From CADCTB01 sp963768975 (GTDB lineage Bacteria; Actinomycetota; Acidimicrobiia; Acidimicrobiales; AC-14), in NCBI GenBank assembly GCA_963768975.1, contig CAVYKB010000020.1:248001-312000 (forward strand): 64,000 bases of DNA, written 5' to 3'. The notes under the pieces were generated by a model that did no database searches, had not been told where the DNA came from, and saw only the letters and a program-made list of their open reading frames with translations. The translations under genes were made by a program, and so were the position numbers. This document shows positions 54,976 to 63,241 of the stretch, one piece after another (the first letter of the stretch is position 1; every line of letters starts with the position of its first letter).

Positions 54976-55794
54976 GTGCGCCAGATCTGTCGGACGGAGG
55001 ACATCGGGCTCACTCGATCGGCGCTGCGGTGGGCCGAACGCAACGGCCAGTGGCAGCGACTCGAGCGGGGGATATGGGTGGAGGGCCCCGATGCGCCCAC
55101 GAAACTGGACCTTGCTCGGGCGGCGGTGATGGCGACGGGCGGCGTGGCGAGCCACCACCTGGCCGGAGTGCTGTACGGGCTCGACTCCGTCAGCCTCGAC
55201 GGCACGTGGGTCACCCTCCCGCCGACCGGAAACGGCCGGCGGCCGCACGTATGCCGTCGGGCCTTGCCGGAGGCATGCATCGTGACGGTCTTTGGCCTGC
55301 CGTGCACCAACGGGCTGCGGACGCTCGCTGACCTGGCCCCCTCGCTCAGTGATGCAGTGTGGGAGCACGCACTCGAATCGGCGCTGCGAAAGCGTCTGGC
55401 ATCGATCGACGCCGTGACCGGTAACCGCCGGGTTCTGGAGCGCCGGCCCGCCGGCTCCCCGCCCACCGAGAGCCTGCTGGAGACGCTCATGGTGCAGCTG
55501 ATTCGTACGGTGCCCGGCCTACCCGAACCGGTGCGCCAGCTGGTGGTCGAGGCCGCATGCGCCCGCCTCGACCTGGCCTGGCCGCAGCTCGGCCTGTTCG
55601 TCGAGCTCGACGGACAGCATCACAAGGGCCAGCCCGTCTACGACGCCCGCAGGGAGACGGCCATCGTCGCCGCCACCGGCTGGCTGTGCGGGCGGTTCAC
55701 CTGGACGGAGGTGGTGCACACGCCGAACTCGACGGCCCGCCGGCTCGCCGACCTGGCCGAGCAGGCCCGCCGGCGCCCGCTCCTAGCTTCGTAG
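54976..55794 (+). CDS. AbiEi-like winged-helix protein with C-terminal DUF559 nuclease-like domain
   Basis: 272 residues, GTG start. The N-terminus resembles AbiEi-type antitoxins: SALRWAERNGQWQRLERGIW, then ATGGVASHHLAGVLYGLDSV. The C-terminal 90 residues are a DUF559/Vsr-like PD-(D/E)xK fold: ARLDLAWPQLGLFVELDGQH, with the Asp and Glu-x-Asp metal ligands and a final DARRETAIVAATGW helix. Widespread in actinobacteria, of unknown role; defence or mobile-element control is often proposed. Its last 12 bases overlap the convergent DAHP synthase. Confidence 0.8.
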   Translation: MRQICRTEDIGLTRSALRWAERNGQWQRLERGIWVEGPDAPTKLDLARAAVMATGGVASHHLAGVLYGLDSVSLDGTWVTLPPTGNGRRPHVCRRALPEACIVTVFGLPCTNGLRTLADLAPSLSDAVWEHALESALRKRLASIDAVTGNRRVLERRPAGSPPTESLLETLMVQLIRTVPGLPEPVRQLVVEAACARLDLAWPQLGLFVELDGQHHKGQPVYDARRETAIVAATGWLCGRFTWTEVVHTPNSTARRLADLAEQARRRPLLAS

Positions 55795-57132
55795 GAGCTC
55801 GGCTACCCGGTAGGCCAGGTCCAGCGACTGGCGGCCGTTGAGCCGGGGGTCGCAGGCGGTGAGGTAGCGGAGGTCGAGCTGGGAGTCCAGCACCTCCTCG
55901 GCCCCGCCGAGGCACTCGGTCACGTCGTCGCCGGTCAGTTCCACATGCACACCCCCGGGCCAGGTGCCTTCCGCCCGGTGAGCTCGAAAGAAGCTGCCGA
56001 TCTCGGCCAGGACGTGGTCGAGGTGGCGGGTCTTGCGGCCGCCGGCGCTGACGAAGGTGTTGCCGTGCATGGGGTCGCAGACCCAGACGACGGGGTGCCC
56101 GGAGTCCCGGACGGCCTGGATCAGCGGCGGCAGCAGCGAGTCGATCCGCTCGGCGCCCAGCCGGGTGATGAGCGTCAGCCGCCCCGGCACGCGATCGGGA
56201 TTCAGCTGCTCGCACAGCTCGACCGCCTCGTCAGGCGAGACGGAGGGCCCGAGCTTCACGCCGATCGGGTTGTTGATCCCCCGGAAGAACTCCAGGTGGG
56301 CGCCGTCGAGCTGGCGGGTCCGGTCGCCGATCCACACGAAGTGGGCGGAGCAGTCGTACCAGGCGCCGGTCAGGGAGTCCCGGCGGGTGAGGGCCTCCTC
56401 GTAGCCGAGGATCAGCGCCTCGTGGCTGGTCCAGAAGTCGACCTGGTGGAGCGTAGCCTCGTGCGACAGGTCGATCCCGCAGGCGGCCATGAACCGCAGC
56501 GCCCGCTCGATGCCGGCGGCGATGCGCTCGTAGCGCTGGCCCTCGGCGCTGCTGGCGACGAACTCCTGGTTCCAGGTGTGGACCTGGTTCAGGTCGGCGA
56601 AACCGCCCTTGGTGAAGGCCCGGAGCAGGTTCATCGTGGACGCCGACTGGTCGTAGGCCCGCTGCAGCCGCCCAGGGTCGGGGACGCGGGCCGCAACGTC
56701 GGCGGTCATGTCGTTGACCATGTCGCCCCGGTACGCCGGCAGCACGACGCCGTCGATGACCTCGGTGGCCGAGGACCTCGGCTTGGCGAACTGGCCGGCG
56801 ATCCGCCCCATCTTCACGACCGGCACGCCGGCGCCGTAGGTCAGCACGACCGCCATCTGGAGGATGACCTTCAGCTTGTCCCGGATGGCATCGGCGGTGA
56901 ACGCCTCGAAGGACTCGGCGCAGTCGCCGGCCTGGAGGACGAACGCCCGCCCGGCCGCCACCTCGGCCAGGCTCGACGTGAGCTGACGCACCTCGCCGGC
57001 GAAGACCAGTGGCGGCCGGGTGGCCAGCAGCTTCAGGACGTCGTCGAGCGCGCCTCCGTCGGGCCAGTCGGGCTGCTGGGCGGCAGGCCGGGCCCGCCAC
57101 GTGCTCGGCGTCCAGGAGGTCTCGGTGGTCAT
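55783..57132 (-). CDS. aroG: 3-deoxy-7-phosphoheptulonate synthase, class II
   Basis: 449 residues from ATG 57132. It condenses phosphoenolpyruvate and erythrose 4-phosphate at the entry of the shikimate pathway. Plant/actinobacterial class II markers include FVLQAGDCAESFEAF, VVKMGRIAGQFAKPRSS, YRGDMVN, WIGDRTRQLDGAH, GIKLGPS-like GVKLGPSVSP, CDPMHGNTF and HVELTGDDVTECLGG. Metal ligands are the Cys in AGDC, the His in MHGNT and the late Glu and Asp residues. Confidence 0.96.
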   Translation of the reverse strand: MTTETSWTPSTWRARPAAQQPDWPDGGALDDVLKLLATRPPLVFAGEVRQLTSSLAEVAAGRAFVLQAGDCAESFEAFTADAIRDKLKVILQMAVVLTYGAGVPVVKMGRIAGQFAKPRSSATEVIDGVVLPAYRGDMVNDMTADVAARVPDPGRLQRAYDQSASTMNLLRAFTKGGFADLNQVHTWNQEFVASSAEGQRYERIAAGIERALRFMAACGIDLSHEATLHQVDFWTSHEALILGYEEALTRRDSLTGAWYDCSAHFVWIGDRTRQLDGAHLEFFRGINNPIGVKLGPSVSPDEAVELCEQLNPDRVPGRLTLITRLGAERIDSLLPPLIQAVRDSGHPVVWVCDPMHGNTFVSAGGRKTRHLDHVLAEIGSFFRAHRAEGTWPGGVHVELTGDDVTECLGGAEEVLDSQLDLRYLTACDPRLNGRQSLDLAYRVAELLRS

Positions 57133-57187
57133 TGCCGTCGGCACAAGGGTAGAGCCCAGGCCCTCGCTCCGTAGAATCACTTTATTG

Positions 57188-57780
57188 ATGAGCACCCCAT
57201 CGCCGAGAGACTGGGACTGCTGGGTGGGACGTTCGACCCCGTCCACACCGGTCATCTGGTGGCGGCGGTCAACGTCCGCCACGCCCTGAAGCTCGACCGG
57301 GTCCTGCTCGTCGTCGCCAACGCCCCGTGGCAGAAGAGCGACCGGCGCATCACGCCGGCGCCCGACCGGCTGGCCGTCGTCGAAGCGGCGGTCTCCGGCA
57401 CACCCGGGGTCGAGGCCAGCGGCATCGAGATCGAGCGGGGCGGCGAGTCCTACACCGCCGACACGCTGGAGCAGCTGGCGTCTCCCGACCGGGAGCTGTA
57501 CCTGATCGTCGGCAGCGACGTCGCCGCCGAACTCCACACCTGGCGCCGGCCCGATGTGGTGGCCCGCCTCGCGACCCTCGCGGTCGTCAGCCGGAGCGGC
57601 ACTCCCGACGTCGATCCAGGCCCGCCGTGGCGGGTGGAGCACGTCCGCATCCCCAAACTCGACATCTCCAGCTCCGACCTCCGGGCCCGGGCCGCCGACG
57701 GGCGGCCGCTCGAGCACCTGGTCCCGATGGCCGCAATTGCCTGCATGCGCGAACGGGGCCTGTACCCTGGAGCCAGATGA
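57188..57780 (+). CDS. nadD: Nicotinate-nucleotide adenylyltransferase, 5' end in doubt
   Basis: About 195 residues. It adenylates nicotinate mononucleotide in NAD synthesis. The nucleotidyltransferase motif GGTFDPVHTGH and the late ISSSDLRARAADGRP are clear. The start is unclear: the reading frame has no ATG, GTG or TTG between the stop at 57172 and GTG 57259, which lies inside the core motif. Either ATG 57188 (MSTPSP) is joined to ERLGLLGGTFDP by a one-base indel near 57200-57210, or ATT 57184 or CTG 57211 is used. A -10-like TAGAAT (57172-57177) would put transcription near 57186, so the mRNA may be leaderless. Confidence 0.85.
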
Positions 57781-58154
57781 CGACGACTCAAGACCAGGTC
57801 CGCGAGTGGGCGCGGACCGCGGCACGAGCGGCGTCGGCCAAAGGCGGCGATGAGACGGTGATCATCGAGGTCGGCGCGGTGCTGGCCATCACCGATGCCT
57901 TCGTCATCAGCTCCGGCCGCAACACCCGCCAGGTCCGGACCATCGCCGAGGAGGTCGAGGCCCGGCTCAAGGCCGACGGCGGCATCAGCCCTCTGCGGGT
58001 CGAGGGCCTGGGCGACAGCCAGTGGGTGCTGCTCGACTACGGCGACCTCGTGATCCACGTCTTCCTCGACGAGACCCGTGCTTTCTACGACCTCGAGCGC
58101 CTCTGGTCCGACGCCCCGCGCGTCGCCTGGGAGGACGAAGCGGCCCGCAACTAG
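57777..58154 (+). CDS. rsfS: Ribosomal silencing factor RsfS
   Basis: 125 residues, ATG overlapping the nadD stop. RsfS/Iojap fold that binds L14 and blocks subunit joining in starvation: FVISSGRNTRQVRTIAEEVE, RVEGLGDSQWVLLDYGDLVI, HVFLDETRAFYDLERLW. The nadD-rsfS order is the usual bacterial one. It ends four bases into the convergent metallopeptidase-like gene. Confidence 0.96.
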   Translation: MTTTQDQVREWARTAARAASAKGGDETVIIEVGAVLAITDAFVISSGRNTRQVRTIAEEVEARLKADGGISPLRVEGLGDSQWVLLDYGDLVIHVFLDETRAFYDLERLWSDAPRVAWEDEAARN

Positions 58155-58998
58155 GCCAGCGCGTCGATCACGGCGGCGCGAGCCTCCTCGACGCTCATCG
58201 CCGCCAGCTCCGGCAGCGACGCACCAAGGCTCCCGACGAGCTGGTCGGCGAGGTAGTGGCCCACCCGCCACTTGCCGTCAACGAGGCCGGCGCCGAAGAA
58301 CGTCTCGATCGCCTCAGGGATGTCCAGTGACGCCCGCACGTGCTTGCGCAGCTCGTCAACGTGCTCCTGGCACCAGTCCAGCCAACCCTGGGACTCGGGA
58401 TGGCCGTACCAGAAGTAGTCGATCTCGGAAGCGTCGGGGACGACGGCCCGCGACACCCGCGTGGCGAAGCCCTCGGTGAAGACCATCCACGCCAGGTCAC
58501 CCTCGGGTACCTGCTCGTTCTTCTGGCCCAGGGCGATCTGATGCCACGCATGGGTGTCCTCGTGGGCCACGAGGATTCGGGTGCCGTCCGAGGTCTGGAA
58601 CCACTCGAGGCAGTGGAAGACGGCCACCTCGTCGCCCACCATGCCGACCGTCGACGGAGTGGCGAACGTTCCGACCATGAGCACATGAAGGGGCGCCGGA
58701 TCGGTGTCGACGGCCATCATCCGGGCCACGGCCGGATCCACCTCGTCGATCATCAGCGTGATGAGCGGTGCTGCCTCCTTGACCCGCTGGCGGACCTCGG
58801 AGAACTGCCGGACCATGGCGGCCAGGCCGTCGTTCGAGCCCCCGGTGGCCTCGGCGAAGCCCTTGAACACGTCGGTATTGGCCGCCTGGTAGGTGTCCTT
58901 CCAGAGCAGCTCGCGCCGGAGCGGGCTCTCGAGGCCGGCCTTGCGGGCGAAGGCCTCGAAGGCCGGAATGGTGTCTCGGATGCGGGCGATGGGCGCAT
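58151..58998 (-). CDS. Zincin-like protein with HExxH motif, 5' end in doubt
   Basis: The strict frame starts at GTG 58870 (239 residues), but coding sequence clearly continues upstream in frame (RIRDTIPAFEAFARKAGLES), where no start codon exists before a stop. ATG 58998 in another frame would give a natural N-terminus if one base were restored near 58990. The motif HEDTHAWHQ at about residue 145 is a zinc metallopeptidase HExxH, followed by FTEGFATRVSRAV, a Glu-containing helix that could supply the third ligand. DUF2268-like enzymes are similar. No signal peptide is evident. Confidence 0.68.
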
Positions 58999-59020
58999 CC
59001 TACGACGGGGAAAGAGTCCC

Positions 59021-59048
59021 TTGACCCGTGGCCGGCGATCGGTACTCT
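59021..59048 (+). promoter_or_regulatory. Sigma-70-like promoter
   Basis: TTGACC (59021-59026) and TACTCT (59043-59048) are 16 bases apart, about 50 bases upstream of the small membrane-protein ATG. It is the best consensus promoter visible in the window. Confidence 0.55.
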
Positions 59049-59102
59049 TGGGTACCGGACCAGACCGGCGCGATCGTCACGTTCCGGCGGAAGGGAACCC
59101 AC

Positions 59103-59211
59103 ATGATTCGGCTCGCCGGCGGAGGGCTCAGGCTTCCTCCTGATCGCGCTCTGGCTCTACTGCAGCCGCCAGAAGCCGGAGGACCCGCCGGTCCCGCCGA
59201 CGTCGTGGTGA
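59103..59211 (+). CDS. Small single-pass membrane protein, possibly frameshifted
   Basis: ATG 59103 has GGAAGGGA at 59089-59096 and the promoter at 59021-59048. In its own frame it gives a 38-residue non-hydrophobic peptide ending at 59219. Dropping one base near 59127 gives MIRLAGGG then SGFLLIALWLYCSRQKPEDP and PVPPTSW, a signal-anchor-like helix with a Cys, basic residues and Pro-rich tail, about 35 residues. The second reading looks far more like a protein. No family recognised. Confidence 0.45.
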
Positions 59212-59263
59212 GGGACTGACCGGTCCACTCCAGTGGTAGGCCGGTCGCCTACGCTGCCCGCTC

Positions 59264-59656
59264 ATGGCAAAGACCCTCATCGTCCAGTTGACGTGCGACA
59301 GGTGCAAGGCTGAGAAGGGCGAGAACGTCGACGGATCCCAAACCGTCGCGTTCGGGTTCGACGGGTACGACTACAGCCTCGACCTGTGCGCGGAGCACGC
59401 CGACGATTTCCACAACACCGTCCAGGGCCTCATCGGCTGGTCGTCGGACCGCTCTCGTTCCGGCGCCGGCCGGCGTTCCCGCAGGGGCAGCTCCGGGGAG
59501 GAGTCGGCCTCGGCCGCGACTCCGGCGCGGTCGTCGAGTGACCGTGAGCGGCTCAAGGCCATCCGCGACTGGGCCCGCCAGAACGGGCATCCCAACCTGG
59601 GTGATCGTGGTCGCATCCCCCAGGCCATCGTCACCGCCTACGACGAGGCGCACTAG
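59264..59656 (+). CDS. lsr2: Lsr2-family nucleoid protein with CxxC/CxxH N-terminal variant
   Basis: 130 residues. The C-terminal DNA-binding region IRDWARQNGHPNLGDRGRIP matches Lsr2, with its AT-hook-like RGR. The linker is basic and Ser-rich. The N-terminal dimerisation region keeps the TVAFGFDGYDYSLDL pattern but contains LTCDRCKAEKG and LCAEHADDFH, a CxxC and a CxxH pair not found in mycobacterial Lsr2. These four residues could bind zinc. Lsr2 silences AT-rich DNA in actinobacteria. Confidence 0.86.
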   Translation: MAKTLIVQLTCDRCKAEKGENVDGSQTVAFGFDGYDYSLDLCAEHADDFHNTVQGLIGWSSDRSRSGAGRRSRRGSSGEESASAATPARSSSDRERLKAIRDWARQNGHPNLGDRGRIPQAIVTAYDEAH

Positions 59657-59744
59657 CGCGAACTTCCTGCCCAGGATCTGGTGATCGAGGTGCGCCGGAC
59701 TGCCTCGGTCACCTGACCTTGGAGTTGAGGAGTGAGTGAGTGAG

Positions 59745-60124
59745 TGGAGCTGGAGGGAATCGAACCCTCGTCCGCTCGGTGCAGACTCCCCGTGCTACGA
59801 CCGTTCCCGTGGTTCGGGCCTGACGCTGCCCTCGTACCGGGTTACGTGCTACTCGTCACGTCTTTCCGTGAGGTCAGTCGGTCTTTCCCTACATGTCAGC
59901 GGTCTTTCCCTGCTGTCAACCCTCATTCTGTTCCCAAGGCAAAGGGTCGTCCTCGGCGTGCCCTCTCGGGTCGCAATGTAACTTTCCCTAGCTGGTTTTA
60001 GGCAGCGAGAGCGAAGTTACGGTCAGTGCTGTTGGCACTTGTTTTTTTTGCCCCGTTTATCGAGTCTGAGCAACTCGGGTCGCACGACAAGCCAACGGTC
60101 CCAGCGTCGAAACCAGTCAGCCCC
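59745..60124 (-). ncRNA. ssrA: Transfer-messenger RNA
   Basis: About 380 bases. The 5' end GGGGCTGACTGGTTTCGACG (from 60124) pairs with the 3' acceptor strand CAGCTCC (ending 59745 after the T-arm GGTTCGATTCCC), with one G-U. CCA is not encoded. The tag frame is at 60036-60001 and reads ANSTDRNFALAA, then TAA, ending in the usual ALAA degradation signal. A -10-like TAACTT lies at 60135-60130. smpB is 47 bases upstream in the same direction. It rescues stalled ribosomes. Confidence 0.94.
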
Positions 60125-60170
60125 TTGGAAAGTTACGTGTTGCAGGGACCATGCTACCGGCCGCCGGCGG

Positions 60171-60638
60171 CTACCGGTTCTTGGGCGACATCGCCTTCGC
60201 CGCCTCGCGGGCCGCGTCCCGCTCGGCGATGGCGTGGCGCTTGTCGTAGTTCTTGCGGCCCCGGGCCAGGCCGAGCTCGACCTTGGCCCTGCCCTCCTTG
60301 AAGTACACCGACAGCGGAATGACCGTCAGGCCCTCCCGGGCGGTCCGCTCACCCAGCTCCTGGATCTCCCACCGGTGCAGCAGGAGCTTGCGCCGGCGCT
60401 CGGGCTCGTGGCCGCCGAAGCCGTCGGCCAGCTCGTAGGGGGCGACGTGCACGCCGTGCAGCCACAACTCGCCGTCCTCGACTCGGGCGTGGGCGTCCTT
60501 CAGGACGATCTTGCCGTCCCGCAGCGACTTGACCTCGGTGCCCACCAGAGCCATCCCGGCCTCGAAGGTGTCGAGGATTTCGTAGTCGTGACGGGCCTTG
60601 CGATTGCTCGCCACGGGCTTCACGCCTTTGGGGGACAC
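60171..60638 (-). CDS. smpB: SsrA-binding protein SmpB
   Basis: 155 residues from GTG 60638 (GTG 60623 also possible). The OB-fold core is clear: NRKARHDYEILDTFEAGMAL, GTEVKSLRDGK and DAHARVEDGELWLHGVHVAPY, with the tail RGRKNYDKRHAIAERDAARE that enters the mRNA channel. Its RNA partner ssrA follows directly. Confidence 0.96.
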   Translation of the reverse strand: MSPKGVKPVASNRKARHDYEILDTFEAGMALVGTEVKSLRDGKIVLKDAHARVEDGELWLHGVHVAPYELADGFGGHEPERRRKLLLHRWEIQELGERTAREGLTVIPLSVYFKEGRAKVELGLARGRKNYDKRHAIAERDAAREAAKAMSPKNR

Positions 60639-60662
60639 CGCCGGAGAGTACCCTCGACCCCC

Positions 60663-61100
60663 GTGCTCCGGATCAGCCGTGCCCACTGGCAGTCCATCAT
60701 CGACCACTCCCTCACCGCAGCCGAGAAGCCGGCTGAGGCCTGCGGGCTCCTCGCCGGCGAACTGGGTGACATGGACGTCCGCGCCGTATACCCCTGCGGC
60801 AACGCTGCGCCCCCCGAGCGCCAGGACATGATCTACGAGCTGGACTCGGGCGACTACCTGCGCGCCGACCGCGATGCCCAGTCGAAGGGCTGGGAGATCA
60901 TCGGCGTCTACCACTCCCACACCCACACCCAGGCCTACCCGTCCCCGACGGACATCGCCCAGGCGCCCGACCCCTCCTGGCACTACATCGTGGCGTCGGT
61001 ACAGCACCCCTCGCCGGTGGTGCGGTCGTACACGATCGTCGACGGAGCGGTGGACGAGGAGCCCCTCGTCCTTGAAAGGCCGGCGGACCCCTCGGCGTAG
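60663..61100 (+). CDS. mec: JAMM/M67 metalloprotease, CysO-cysteine peptidase type
   Basis: 145 residues from GTG 60663. The JAMM zinc motif is complete: upstream Glu in EACGLLAGE and YHSHTHTQAYPSPTDIAQA (HxHx7SxxD). Its position before cysO and cysM is that of mycobacterial Mec (Rv1334), which releases cysteine from the CysO C-terminus. It is divergent from smpB. Confidence 0.92.
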   Translation: MLRISRAHWQSIIDHSLTAAEKPAEACGLLAGELGDMDVRAVYPCGNAAPPERQDMIYELDSGDYLRADRDAQSKGWEIIGVYHSHTHTQAYPSPTDIAQAPDPSWHYIVASVQHPSPVVRSYTIVDGAVDEEPLVLERPADPSA

Positions 61101-61163
61101 AGCCGCCCTCCAGTCGGTAGGATCCCTTCCGCCCGGTTCCTACTCGCTGGAGGCTCCCCCGCC

Positions 61164-61439
61164 GTGCCTGTCGAAGTGCGCCTGCCAACCGTCCTCCGCC
61201 AGCACGCCGCCGGCCAGTCGTCGGTGAAGGCCAACGGCTCCACCATCGGCGAGGTGTTCGAGGACCTGGTCCGCCAGTTCCCGCTGCTCGCCAACCAGGT
61301 CATCACGGAGGACGGGTCGCTCCACAAGTTCGTGAACGTCTACCGCAACGACGACGACGTCCGGTTCCTCGACAAGCTGGCCACGCCGGTGGAGGAAGCC
61401 GACGTGATCACCATCCTGCCCGCCGTCGCCGGCGGCTGA
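61164..61439 (+). CDS. cysO: Sulfur-carrier protein CysO (MoaD/ThiS-like)
   Basis: 91 residues, ubiquitin-like fold ending in the required Gly-Gly (ITILPAVAGG). In mycobacteria the C-terminal thiocarboxylate of CysO is the sulfur donor for CysM. VNVYRNDDDVRFLDKLATPV is typical. Stop at 61437; cysM begins ten bases later. Confidence 0.94.
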   Translation: MPVEVRLPTVLRQHAAGQSSVKANGSTIGEVFEDLVRQFPLLANQVITEDGSLHKFVNVYRNDDDVRFLDKLATPVEEADVITILPAVAGG

Positions 61440-61448
61440 GGCCCGGCC

Positions 61449-62387
61449 CTGGCCGCCTTCGGCTCGATCCTCGACACCATCGGCAACACGCCGCTGGTCG
61501 AGGTCAGCCAGCTGAGCCCCAACCCGGCGGTACGAATCCTCGCCAAGCTCGAGGGCCAGAACCCGGGCGGATCCGTCAAGGACCGCATCGCGCTCAACAT
61601 GATCACCGAGGCCGAGGCCGACGGCACACTGAAGCCGGGCCAGACTCTGCTGGAGCCGTCGTCGGGCAACACGGGCATCGGCCTGGCCATGGTGTGCCGG
61701 GTCAAGGGCTACGGGTTGCGGATCGTGCTCCCGGAGAACGTCTCGATCGAGCGCCGGCAGCTGCTGGAGATATTCGGCGCCGAGATCATCCTGTCGCCCG
61801 GCGACGAGGGTTCGAACGGGGCGGTGCGGATGGCCGAGCGGCTGGCCAAGGAGTCCCCCGAGTACGCCTTCCTGTTCCAGTACGGCAACCCGGCCAACCC
61901 CGGCGCCCACATCAAGGGGACCGGGCCAGAGATCTGGCGGGACTGCCCCGAGGTCACCCACGTCGTGGCCGGCCTGGGCACTGCGGGCACGCTCATGGGG
62001 CTCGGTCGCTACCTGAAGGCGAAGAACCCCGCCATCCAGATGTGGGCCGTCGAGCCGCCGGCGGGGGAGAAGGTCGAGGGCCTGCGCAACCTCGACGACG
62101 GCTTCGTCCCGCCGATCTACGACCCCGAGCTCCTCGACCGCAAGATGATCGTCCGGCCCCGGGAGTCGATCGAGTGGACCCGCCGGCTCGTCGCCGAGGC
62201 GGCCATCTTCGCCGGCATCTCGGCCGGGGCGGCCATGGCCGGCGCAGTCAAGGCTGCGGCCCAGCTCGACGAGGGCGTGATCGTCACCATCCTGGCTGAC
62301 GGCGGCTGGAAGTACCTGTCGACGGGCGCCTGGACCGACGACATCGACGAGGTTGTCGAGCGGGCTACCCGCATCGTGTACTTCTAG
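61449..62387 (+). CDS. cysM: CysO-dependent cysteine synthase, apparent CTG start
   Basis: 312 residues. PLP-dependent O-phosphoserine sulfhydrylase: the lysine in NPGGSVKDRIALNM, substrate loop EPSSGNTGIGLAM and phosphate-binding GLGTAGTLMG. The stretch GNTPLVEVSQLS marks the N-terminus. Between the cysO stop and this point there is no ATG, GTG or TTG. CTG 61449 aligns with Met1 of the mycobacterial enzyme and has GAGG (61438-61441) seven bases upstream. I therefore call a CTG start. Confidence 0.93.
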   Translation: MAAFGSILDTIGNTPLVEVSQLSPNPAVRILAKLEGQNPGGSVKDRIALNMITEAEADGTLKPGQTLLEPSSGNTGIGLAMVCRVKGYGLRIVLPENVSIERRQLLEIFGAEIILSPGDEGSNGAVRMAERLAKESPEYAFLFQYGNPANPGAHIKGTGPEIWRDCPEVTHVVAGLGTAGTLMGLGRYLKAKNPAIQMWAVEPPAGEKVEGLRNLDDGFVPPIYDPELLDRKMIVRPRESIEWTRRLVAEAAIFAGISAGAAMAGAVKAAAQLDEGVIVTILADGGWKYLSTGAWTDDIDEVVERATRIVYF

Positions 62388-62393
62388 AGCCCC

Positions 62394-63197
62394 GTGGACG
62401 ACCGCCCCATCGGGATGTTCGACAGCGGGTTCGGCGGCCTGACCGTCGCCCGCGCCCTCATCGACCTGCTGCCGGACGAGGACCTCGTCTACTTCGGCGA
62501 CACCGCCCGGTACCCCTACGGTCCCCGGCCGCTCGACGAGGTGCGAGAGTTCGCCCTCCAGGTGACCCGGGTGCTCATCGACCACCACGACGTGAAGATG
62601 GTGGTGGTCGCCTGCAACACGGCGGCCGCCGCCGCCCTGGAGCTGCTGCGGTTCGAGTGCGACGTGCCGGTCGTCAGCGTCGTCGACCCCGGTGTGCGGT
62701 CCCTGGTCCGGGCCACCCGCAGCGGTCGGGTGGGCGTGATCGGCACCGTCGGGACCATCGGCTCCGGTGCCTACCAGCGGGCCATGCGCTCCACGCGCGC
62801 CGAGGTGGAGCTGAGCTGCGCGGCGTGCCCGGGCTTCGTCGAGTTCGTGGAGCGGGGCGAGACCGACAGCGAGCAGGTGCACGTCCTGGCCGAGCGGCTG
62901 CTGGCCCCCCTGGTCCAGGCCGAGATCGACACCCTGCTGCTCGGCTGTACGCATTACCCGTTCCTGGCCCGCACCATCGCCGACGTCATGGGGCGCGACG
63001 TCGTGCTGGTCGACTCGGCGGACGAGACGGCGTTCGAAGTGCGCGCCATCCTCGCCGACACCGGCCTGGGCCGGCGTTCGGCGGCCAAGGGGGCCCACCG
63101 GTTCATCTCCTCCGGCGACGTGGCATGGTTCCGGAAGCTCGGCAGCCGGCTCCTCGGCCCCGAACTCGACGGGGTGGAGGGGTGGGAATGGGGCTGA
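62394..63197 (+). CDS. murI: Glutamate racemase
   Basis: 267 residues, GTG start at 62394. Supplies D-glutamate for peptidoglycan. The two catalytic cysteines are in VVACNTAAAAAL and LLGCTHYPFL, and the N-terminus IGMFDSGFGGLTVARAL is standard. Its stop opens repeat copy C. Confidence 0.96.
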   Translation: MDDRPIGMFDSGFGGLTVARALIDLLPDEDLVYFGDTARYPYGPRPLDEVREFALQVTRVLIDHHDVKMVVVACNTAAAAALELLRFECDVPVVSVVDPGVRSLVRATRSGRVGVIGTVGTIGSGAYQRAMRSTRAEVELSCAACPGFVEFVERGETDSEQVHVLAERLLAPLVQAEIDTLLLGCTHYPFLARTIADVMGRDVVLVDSADETAFEVRAILADTGLGRRSAAKGAHRFISSGDVAWFRKLGSRLLGPELDGVEGWEWG

Positions 63198-63234
63198 GCG
63201 AGAACCGGAGCGGAGCGCAGGCCCGCCGCGACCA
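63195..63234 (+). repeat. Dispersed stop-to-RBS element, short copy C
   Basis: TGAGCGAGAACC, then GGAGCGGAGCGCAGGCC and CGCGACC. It matches the 5' end, the CGGAGCGGAGCGCAGGCC block and the GCGACC end of copy B, with the middle missing. It again begins at a stop codon (murI) and ends just before the next gene. Confidence 0.55.
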
Positions 63235-63241
63235 CTGTGGA

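Noticed and set aside
59657..59744. tRNA-like gene between lsr2 and ssrA
   Set aside because: The T-arm-like sequence belongs to the 3' end of ssrA; no separate cloverleaf can be drawn.
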